From assembly GCA_030616425.1 (NCBI GenBank), contig JAUWXJ010000150.1:1-5779 (forward strand): a DNA stretch of 5,779 nt. The letters are read 5' to 3'. Positions 1 through 5,065 of this stretch are shown here, piece after piece (position 1 is the stretch's first letter; each line of letters opens with the position of its first letter). The translations under genes and the position numbers were made by a program. The notes under the pieces were generated by a model. It did no database searches and was not told where the DNA came from. It saw only the letters and a list, made by a program, of their open reading frames with translations. Origin of the DNA: Desulfobacterales bacterium. Lineage in GTDB: Bacteria; Desulfobacterota; Desulfobacteria; Desulfobacterales; C00003060.

Positions 1-160
1 GGACGGAGGCCACCTTCTTTTTTTTCTAATAGAAGCAGTAAGCCGCAGACCCGTCAACATCAAGATGCGGGAAGTAGCTCAGCAGGTTGGCATCTTCGTG
101 CTGATTCTGATTATGGTTTATGTATTTTACAATGATATTGCACGGATCTTGTTTGACTAG
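1..160 (+). CDS. rseP: RseP-type site-2 protease (M50 family), C-terminal end only
   Basis: This is the last 52 codons of a gene that begins outside the window; the reading frame starts at base 2 and stops with TAG at 158-160. The translation opens with DGGHLLFFLIEAVSRRPVN, which matches the LDG metal-ligand motif of M50 zinc metalloproteases: the Asp is the third zinc ligand. It is followed by the family-typical R-P-V/I segment and a last hydrophobic helix (GIFVLILIMVYVFYNDIARI) ending in LFD. RseP is an inner-membrane protease that cleaves anti-sigma factors such as RseA after a first periplasmic cut, and it clears signal peptides. The HExxH active site and the PDZ domains lie outside the window, so the identification rests on the C-terminal motif alone. 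The GT9 gene begins 8 nt after the stop, suggesting one transcript. Confidence 0.85.
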   Translation, partial: DGGHLLFFLIEAVSRRPVNIKMREVAQQVGIFVLILIMVYVFYNDIARILFD

Positions 161-168
161 TCATTGCC

Positions 169-1407
169 ATGAATCTTGACTTGATTAGAGCCATTGACAA
201 ATGGATGGGCATCCCGGCCTGCTTTTTTGTTTCCCTTGCCTACAGAATCCTTGGCCGCCTCAAGCATTGGCAACCGCACGAACCGCCCCAGGACACCACG
301 TTACGGAAGGTGCTCTTTATAGAGCTTTCGGAGATGGGGAGCACCAGCCTTGCCTATCCGGCGATGAAGTACCTGCTTAGGCAAAATCCAGGGGCAGAAA
401 TCTACTTTCTCATATTTGAGCAAAACCGCTTTTCAGCAGAGATACTCGATGTCATTCCTACAGGACACGTCCTGACCATAGATATTCGCTCTCCGATACG
501 TTTTCTTGCCAGCACCCTCAAAGCGGTGGTGGCGATGCGAAGGGCACAGCTCGATACGGTATTTGATCTAGAGCTTTTTTCGCGGTTTTCGTCCTTGTTG
601 AGCGGGCTTAGCGGTGCCCGTGTGCGGGTCGGATACGGAAAGTATCATGAGGAAGGGCTCTATAGGGGAAGCTTCATGACCCACCGGGTCTTTTATAATT
701 CCCACCAACACATGGCCAAGAACTTTCTATCCTTGGTCAAATCGATTGGGCGAGAGGGCGAATATCCGCTTCTAAAAGAGGCAATTTTAGAACAGGATCT
801 GGTCAGGCCATGCTACCGGTCTGGAGAAGCAGACCTGGAGGGCATCAAGGCGCGTCTATCTGCAGTCAATCCTGCGGTAAGTGACGCTGAGTATTTGATC
901 CTACTAAGTCCGAATGCTGGCGACCTGCTGCCGGTGCGGGCCTGGCCCGTAGAATACTATGCGGACCTAACCCAGAGGATAATTAAGCGCTTCCATGCTG
1001 TGGTTATCGTGATCGGTCTAAAGGGGGCGAGTCGGGAAGCTGCAAAGATACTTGCGAAAGTGGGTCCTGAACGATGTGTCGATTTCACCGATCAGACCAC
1101 ATTCAAGGATTTACTCGATTTGCTGAATTTAGCTGATGTGCTGGTCACGGCTGACGGGGGACCTGCGCACTTTGCAGCCCTGACCTCGATCAAGAACATT
1201 GTCCTATTTGGACCAGAGACCCCTGTACTTTATGCCCCGCTTGGCCAGAACACGACTTGCCTGTTTGCGGGATTAGCGTGCAGCCCGTGTCTTTCAGCGT
1301 ATAACCACCGAAAGACGAGTTGTACTGATCCAAAGTGTATGAAAGCGATTACGGTTGATGAGGTTCTTGGGGCTATTTCGGCATCCTTGTCTTATTCCCG
1401 GGGCTGA
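169..1407 (+). CDS. Glycosyltransferase family 9 (heptosyltransferase-like)
   Basis: The 412-residue protein has the two-Rossmann layout of GT9 enzymes, which move heptose or related sugars from ADP-sugars onto LPS core at the cytoplasmic face of the inner membrane. The N-terminal domain carries KVLFIELSEMGSTSLAYPAM (residues 47-66), the first Rossmann strand and loop. The C-terminal domain shows SPNAGDLLPVRAWP (247-260), VVIVIGLKG (278-286), and the nucleotide-sugar signature ADGGPAHFAAL (328-338), with D329 and H334 in the places of the conserved D-x-G-x-x-H residues. A tail motif C-x2-C-x10-C-x4-C (C371, C374, C385, C390) is present. The first 30 residues form a hydrophobic/amphipathic stretch that may associate with the membrane. 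One oddity is that the catalytic Asp of E. coli WaaC (D13, in S-x-M-G-D) aligns with S58. ATG 169 is 8 nt past the rseP stop with no clear Shine-Dalgarno, so translational coupling is likely; ATG 205 is a weaker alternative. The acceptor and donor sugars cannot be told from sequence. Confidence 0.88.
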   Translation: MNLDLIRAIDKWMGIPACFFVSLAYRILGRLKHWQPHEPPQDTTLRKVLFIELSEMGSTSLAYPAMKYLLRQNPGAEIYFLIFEQNRFSAEILDVIPTGHVLTIDIRSPIRFLASTLKAVVAMRRAQLDTVFDLELFSRFSSLLSGLSGARVRVGYGKYHEEGLYRGSFMTHRVFYNSHQHMAKNFLSLVKSIGREGEYPLLKEAILEQDLVRPCYRSGEADLEGIKARLSAVNPAVSDAEYLILLSPNAGDLLPVRAWPVEYYADLTQRIIKRFHAVVIVIGLKGASREAAKILAKVGPERCVDFTDQTTFKDLLDLLNLADVLVTADGGPAHFAALTSIKNIVLFGPETPVLYAPLGQNTTCLFAGLACSPCLSAYNHRKTSCTDPKCMKAITVDEVLGAISASLSYSRG

Positions 1408-2253
1408 GGGCTGAAAAGGGCCAGATCGCTTTCGACCATTTCTTCAACAAGATCTTCAAATGATCGTGTGTATTTCCACCCGAGCTTTGCCCGGGCCTTT
1501 GCAGTATTCCCTCTGAGCAGCATCACGTCTGATGGCCTGTAAAGCCTCTGATCTATTTCAAGGTAATCTTCAGGATCCAGGCCTACAAACCCAAAAGCAG
1601 TTTCGAGAAACTCTTTTACTGAATGACATTCCCCGGTGGCGATCACGTAATCGTCAGGCTCATCTTGCTGCAGCATCAGCCACATCACCCACACATAGTC
1701 TGCAGCATGGCCCCAGTCCCTTTGGGCATCCATGTTTCCGAGCTTGATCTTTTTTCCAGGCCCAGTTTGATCTTTGCTGCTTGTGACGTGATCTTTCGGG
1801 TAACAAACTCGAATCCGCGGCGAGGTGATTCATGGTTGAACAAAATGCCGCTTGAGGCGTGCATGCCGTACGCCTCGCGATAGTTTCTGGTCAGATCAAA
1901 TCCTGCCACTTTTGAAATCCCGTAAGGGGAGCGGGGATGAAATGGAGTATTTTCATCTTGGGGTGTCTCTTTTGCCTTCCCGAACATCTCGCTCGAGGCT
2001 GCAAAATAGAAGCGACATTCTGACACCTTCTTCTTGAGGGCCGACAGGACATACTGAGTGCCGCTAATATTGGTATTGATTGTTGAGAATTCGTCTTCAA
2101 AGGAATAGCTCACAAAACTCTGGGCTGCAAGATGATAACATTCATCGGGTCTGACTTCGCTATGCCATGGACCTCATACCCTTTTTCGAGCAAAAACTCA
2201 GCCAGGTAGGAACCATCCTGGCCTGTTATGCCAGTAATTAACGCTTTTTTCAT
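1392..2253 (-). pseudogene. gmd: GDP-mannose 4,6-dehydratase, broken by a deletion and a frameshift
   Basis: An intact enzyme would convert GDP-D-mannose to GDP-4-keto-6-deoxy-D-mannose, the precursor of GDP-fucose, GDP-rhamnose and related sugars for surface glycans. Three pieces in three frames make up one gene. Piece 1 (2253 to about 2161) reads MKKALITGITGQDG...GYEVHGI, the NADP-binding GxxGxxG strand. Piece 2 (about 2158 to 1750) begins at RPDECYHLAAQSFVSYSF and contains SSEMFG, the YGISK catalytic Tyr/Lys pair, HASSGILFNHESPRRG and FVTRKIT. Piece 3 (to TAA at 1394-1392) reads GNMDAQRDWGHAADYV...LMLQQDEPDDYVIATG...RPSDV. About 40-50 codons between HGI and RPDE are missing, with the frame changed. 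A run of six A (coding strand, 1750-1755) needs a seventh to join pieces 2 and 3. From ATG, piece 1 alone gives 47 residues. Restoring both lesions gives about 327 residues, close to the 323 of Pseudomonas Gmd. The start (ATG with GGAGG 8 nt upstream) is intact, so decay looks recent. Its 3' end overlaps the convergent GT9 gene by 16 bp. Confidence 0.87.
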
Positions 2254-2261
2254 GTTAACTG

Positions 2262-2266
2262 CCTCC
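2262..2266 (-). promoter_or_regulatory. Ribosome binding site of the gmd pseudogene
   Basis: On the minus strand GGAGG lies 8 nt before the ATG at 2253-2251. It fixes the original gmd start and shows that the initiation signals have survived although the reading frame has not. Confidence 0.7.
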
Positions 2267-2348
2267 AAAGAGTCTTCTTATTACACAAAATCTCTCGGCC
2301 TTCAACTCCGAACAGGATTTTCTAGGTTCCAAACCTCCATAGCTTGTT

Positions 2349-2377
2349 TTTTTACTTGTAAAGTTTGGTCGTGTCAA
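2349..2377 (-). promoter_or_regulatory. Candidate sigma-70-type promoter for gmd
   Basis: Read on the minus strand, a perfect TTGACA (2377-2372) is followed after 17 bp by TAAAAA (2354-2349), a 4 of 6 match to TATAAT. The -10 lies about 95 bp before the gmd start codon. The box spacing is ideal, but the region is AT-rich and the -10 match is modest. Confidence 0.35.
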
Positions 2378-2470
2378 ACAGAGTCTTTTTGGCTCGGCTC
2401 AGTCTGCCTTGCTAGGCGGGGAAAGCATGTCCCTTGCCCAACTATTCCTTACTTTTCGATGCTTTCCAAG

Positions 2471-2500
2471 TTGACACTCGAGAGGATATAGTGTTAGAAA
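2471..2500 (+). promoter_or_regulatory. Candidate promoter for the zinc ribbon/TPR/aspartic protease gene
   Basis: TTGACA (2471-2476) is followed after 18 bp by TAGAAA (2495-2500), a 4 of 6 match to TATAAT. The predicted transcript start would be about 80 nt before the ATG at 2588. The perfect -35 is persuasive but the -10 is weak. An inverted repeat brackets the -10 element. Confidence 0.3.
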
Positions 2501-2513
2501 AAGACTATATCTT
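2483..2513. promoter_or_regulatory. Operator-like inverted repeat
   Basis: AGGATATAGT (2483-2492) and ACTATATCTT (2504-2513) are inverted copies with one mismatch, separated by 11 bp. The half-site centres are 21 bp apart, two helical turns, as expected for a dimeric DNA-binding regulator. The spacer contains the candidate -10 of the downstream gene, so a bound protein would block it. As RNA the repeat would form a weak, AU-rich hairpin; there is no T-run after it, so it is not an intrinsic terminator. Confidence 0.35.
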
Positions 2514-2587
2514 ACGGGCTGTGCCCCGGGGTGGCCAGGGTGACAGAGTACTCGAGGTCTCAAGGCCAGTTTTGAAGAATATCTAGT

Positions 2588-3787
2588 ATGATGATATGCC
2601 CAAAGTGCGGATTTAGCCAGCCGGAGGACCTATATTGTGCGCTTTGTGGCGTTGACATTGAAAAATATCAAGAATATCTGCAACGGAGAAAGAAGAGGAG
2701 GTATATAGGATACCTGCTCATTTCCTTGATAGGGATTGCAGGACTATCCATCGCCACGTATATCAAGTCTGTTCGTCATCTCCACCCCCCTGAGCCTGTC
2801 AGTGAATATGATTCCAAAGAGGTTACCCCCCCTGGAGTCAAGTCCTACCAGGTTTCATCCATAGACAAACCAAAATTCCGAAGAAAAACAGGTCGCCGGC
2901 CCAGGGCTGACAAGGGCCTCAGCGGGGATGAATCGACTCGCAAATCCCTCCCAGATCAGGAAAAAACCGAGTCCGGTGATGAGAAACAAGACAAGACAAA
3001 GAAGGCCAAAGAATGGTTTGAAAAAGGGAGAGCGCTCGACGATGAGTCTGAGGCTGAAGCACAATGTTATCAAAAGGCCATAGAACTAGACCCTGAATTT
3101 GTGCCTGCCTATTATTTTCTTGGTGCAATCTATTACCGCCAGGCTAATTACGAGATAGCCGATCAGCAATTTGCCAAATTTCTCAAATATGCTTCTGAGG
3201 CCGACCGACAAGCCTATGATATGTATGTATACTATTCCCCGTCAGATGTAGAAAGACTTTCTGAGGAGAAAGTAAAGAGCGAAGCCCCTGTAAAAGAGAC
3301 AAAAGAAGAAAAAGCCGAAGAAGCCGAAAAGGAAACAGCAAAGCTAACCAGTGAGGAAACAGGCCAAGAAACAACCGAGGAAACGAAGACCGTTGTGAGG
3401 TTCCTTCCGGTGGATGGACATATTATAGTGTCCGCTGTCTTGAACGGCTTCGTCGAGGCGAAAGTCCTGGTTGACACTGGGGCTGGAACCACCGTTCTTT
3501 CAACAGAACTGGCAGAGAAGCTTGGGTTGGAAGGAGAACCGGGGAGTTCCGTCACACTGAAAACAGTGGCTACGGATGTCGAAGCGCAATTAGCGACGCT
3601 CGATTCGATTCAGGTCGGAAGTTTGATCCAAAACAACCTGCGTGTGGCAATAACAGATTTACCATCTCTAGAAAAAACAGAATTTGATGCCATTCTGGGT
3701 ATGGATTTCATGAATAAATACAAAATAAGCATTGATAATGAAAATAACAAAATAGTGTTTAGTACGACCAAAAAGGTTGGTGAGTGA
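2588..3787 (+). CDS. Membrane-anchored zinc ribbon-TPR protein with retropepsin-like aspartic protease domain
   Basis: The 399-residue protein has four visible parts. Residues 1-30 form a zinc ribbon, C4-x2-C7 and C17-x2-C20 with QP between and KYQEYL after. R33-R38 (RRKKRR) precedes a single transmembrane helix (about 39-59), so by the positive-inside rule the ribbon is cytoplasmic and the rest periplasmic. A charged linker leads to about two TPR-like helical hairpins (137-200; family-typical spacing in AIELDPEFVPAYYFLGAIYY). An acidic Lys/Glu-rich linker (224-266) follows. The last 130 residues are a clan AA aspartic protease-like domain: VDGHIIVSAVLNG, the active-site triad VDTGAGTTVLS (D296-T297-G298), and the family's late ILGMDFMNKYKISID (369-383). 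One catalytic Asp per chain implies a homodimer, as in retropepsins and in bacterial relatives such as Caulobacter PerP. The substrate is unknown. Two ATGs (2588, 2591) stand in tandem with only a weak GAAG upstream; either retains the ribbon. Confidence 0.85.
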   Translation: MMICPKCGFSQPEDLYCALCGVDIEKYQEYLQRRKKRRYIGYLLISLIGIAGLSIATYIKSVRHLHPPEPVSEYDSKEVTPPGVKSYQVSSIDKPKFRRKTGRRPRADKGLSGDESTRKSLPDQEKTESGDEKQDKTKKAKEWFEKGRALDDESEAEAQCYQKAIELDPEFVPAYYFLGAIYYRQANYEIADQQFAKFLKYASEADRQAYDMYVYYSPSDVERLSEEKVKSEAPVKETKEEKAEEAEKETAKLTSEETGQETTEETKTVVRFLPVDGHIIVSAVLNGFVEAKVLVDTGAGTTVLSTELAEKLGLEGEPGSSVTLKTVATDVEAQLATLDSIQVGSLIQNNLRVAITDLPSLEKTEFDAILGMDFMNKYKISIDNENNKIVFSTTKKVGE

Positions 3788-3935
3788 TCGGATGGACCGC
3801 TGCGCCAATACGATGAGGACGAAGCCCGGATCTTCCCAGCTTAGTGGTGCCAGCCAAAGGCTTTTAGGGGCCGATTATTTACTGCGTCATCTAGTGCTGG
3901 CAAAGCCTACTATTGAACCGCAAAAGCGAGCGCAT

Positions 3936-3971
3936 TCCCTGTCCGCCCAGGTCCGCCGAGGCGGACAGGGA
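3936..3971. repeat. GC-rich palindromic (REP-like) element
   Basis: A perfect 12-bp inverted repeat, TCCCTGTCCGCC (3936-3947) and GGCGGACAGGGA (3960-3971), is separated by 12 nt. The loop contains another GTCCGCC (3951-3957), so a second register with a 2-nt loop is possible, and the left side holds near-identical tandem 10-mers (3941-3950 and 3951-3960). It lies between the protease-like gene and the tRNA gene on opposite strands and could end both transcripts. Neither side has a clean T-run, so a dispersed palindromic element or a processing/stabilising hairpin is as likely as an intrinsic terminator. Confidence 0.6.
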
Positions 3972-3982
3972 TCTTCAATTTC

Positions 3983-4058
<76 letters not shown>

Positions 4059-4069
4059 ACCGGGTGTCA

Positions 4070-4098
4070 CAGCTATTAGAACCCCTGGCACTTGTCAA
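4070..4098 (-). promoter_or_regulatory. Possible tRNA-Phe promoter overlapping the rsmE stop
   Basis: On the minus strand a perfect TTGACA (4098-4093) overlaps the rsmE stop codon TGA (4097-4095). A standard 17-bp spacer would put transcription start a few bases before the mature tRNA 5' end. The hexamer at that spacing (TAGCTG) is poor; the better TCTAAT (4080-4075) is only 12 bp from the -35. The support is position plus one good box. Confidence 0.25.
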
Positions 4099-4853
4099 GA
4101 TTTTTTTGGGTGGTCTCCCACGTCCCCGAAGGTGTGCTGGAGAATGGCACATGCTGCAACAGCCGCTGTGTCAGCCTTCAGAATTGTTGGTCCAAGGGAA
4201 ACACAGACAAAACCGTGCTCGAGTGCCAGCTTGACCTCATCGGGCGCGAAGCCGCCTTCCGGGCCTACGACGGCCAATACTTTGCGCACACCTCTTGTAT
4301 CCTCCATGGAAGGCCGGGATTTGAGCCCGGATTCGTCGTGATGGAAGATGATGCTCATATCGTAGGTTTGAGAGACACTAACAAGCTTTTCAAAAGAAGT
4401 TAGAGGCCCAAGACGAGGTATTTGAGATCGCCCGCACTGTTTTAAGGACTCCTGGGTGATAGCTTTCCAGCGTTGCTCCCTTTCGACCCTTTGTTTTAGT
4501 TGAGGTTTTGGCACGCTGCGTTCGCTCTGGACAGGGATCAGGGCATATATGCCGAGTTCCGTTACCTGACGCACAATACGATCCATTTTTCGAGCTTTGA
4601 GCAGGGCCTGTCCAATGGTGATTTGTACAGTAGATTCTGGGATCGAAGGGAATTGCTCCAAGACAGAAAAGGTTATAGCTTTTGGCGTGCTTGCTGTAAT
4701 TTGGGCGCGATATTCTAAGCCCTTGCCATCGAATAGAACAATCTCGTCACCGGGCTTTAGGCGTAGGACTGTTCGAACATGCCTTACATCTGGCCCCGTC
4801 AGAGTGGGTCTGCCAGACAGTATCTTTCCCCTGTCAAGGAAAAAACGCCTCAT
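4095..4853 (-). CDS. rsmE: 16S rRNA m3U1498 methyltransferase RsmE
   Basis: RsmE uses S-adenosylmethionine to methylate N3 of U1498 in 16S rRNA within the 30S subunit. The 252-residue protein matches the family in length and order: MRRFFLD start and a PUA-like N-terminal domain (about 1-70), then a SPOUT knot domain. Motifs include KMDRIVRQVTELG (89-101), RWKAITQESLKQCGR (128-142), the SAM-site loop VVGPEGGFAPDEV (195-207) and SLGPTILKADTAAVAA (219-234). Where many homologs read L-R-x-E-T-A this one has L-K-A-D-T-A, a mild variation. The start was set at ATG 4853 because family members begin MRRFF. An upstream in-frame TTG at 4886 would add 11 residues without a good ribosome site, while AAGGA lies just before the chosen ATG, although the spacing is short. 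It is divergent from the dGTPase gene, with tRNA-Phe behind it on the same strand. Confidence 0.93.
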   Translation of the reverse strand: MRRFFLDRGKILSGRPTLTGPDVRHVRTVLRLKPGDEIVLFDGKGLEYRAQITASTPKAITFSVLEQFPSIPESTVQITIGQALLKARKMDRIVRQVTELGIYALIPVQSERSVPKPQLKQRVEREQRWKAITQESLKQCGRSQIPRLGPLTSFEKLVSVSQTYDMSIIFHHDESGLKSRPSMEDTRGVRKVLAVVGPEGGFAPDEVKLALEHGFVCVSLGPTILKADTAAVAACAILQHTFGDVGDHPKKS

Positions 4854-5065
4854 ATCCTTTTGCCCTTTGGAAATGGCGATGGGCAAGGGGCGATAGGGAT
4901 AAAGGGTGTTCCTGTTTCCTTTTGCCTATTACCGATCTTGCTCACAGAAAAAAACTCGCATTCATGAATTCAAATAATATATAAGCGTTTGCAGGTTTTT
5001 GTAGACACTACTTAAATAAAAGATTTGGTTTTGTAAATTCCTTTTTTTTGGTATAGGGTGCGCTC
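4854..5065. other. Divergent intergenic region between rsmE and the dGTPase gene
   Basis: This 212-bp spacer is strongly AT-rich from about 4965 to 5050 and is probably the shared promoter region. Weak candidates are TTGCAG-17-TTAAAT (4989-5017, plus strand, towards the dGTPase gene) and TCTACA-18-TATATT (5005-4976, minus strand, towards rsmE). A perfect 10-bp palindrome ATTCATGAAT is at 4960-4969. In such AT-rich sequence these matches could be chance. No gene or RNA is evident. Confidence 0.4.

Larger units (their letters stand above)
2254..2587. other. Divergent intergenic region between gmd and the protease-like gene
   Basis: This 334-bp stretch has no convincing gene; open frames across it show no family-like protein. 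It holds the gmd ribosome binding site and candidate promoter on the minus strand. On the plus strand are two inverted repeats: a 9-bp pair GGAAAGCAT/ATGCTTTCC (2420-2428 and 2459-2467, 30-nt spacer) and a 10-bp pair around 2483-2513. It also contains a perfect TTGACA at 2471-2476 and the palindrome CCCCGGGG at 2524-2531. The arrangement fits a two-way control region. Confidence 0.55.

Noticed and set aside
1749..1757. Programmed -1 frameshift in gmd
   Set aside because: The heptamer phase is wrong for the classical slippery site, and an independent deletion upstream already breaks the gene.
1532..2037. Several plus-strand short frames opposite gmd
   Set aside because: They are antisense to a clear Gmd coding sequence and their translations look like reverse-frame noise.
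2228..2491. Plus-strand 87-codon reading frame across the gmd start and intergenic region
   Set aside because: It overlaps the gmd 5' end antisense and has no recognisable motif or ribosome site; it is better read as regulatory spacer.
3183..3555. Minus-strand frames within the Lys/Glu-rich linker of the protease-like gene
   Set aside because: Low-complexity A/G-rich coding sequence leaves open antisense frames full of Ser, Val and Leu; these are not real genes.
3848..3902. 7-bp inverted repeat TGCCAGC/GCTGGCA after the protease-like gene
   Set aside because: It is short, has a 41-nt spacer and no T-run; chance is likely.
4854..4886. Longer rsmE form starting at TTG 4886
   Set aside because: The extra 11 residues are not family-like, TTG is a poor start without a ribosome site, and the MRRFFLD start is typical.
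4092..4896. Plus-strand frames opposite rsmE
   Set aside because: They are mirror frames of a full-length RsmE whose family motifs are all on the minus strand.
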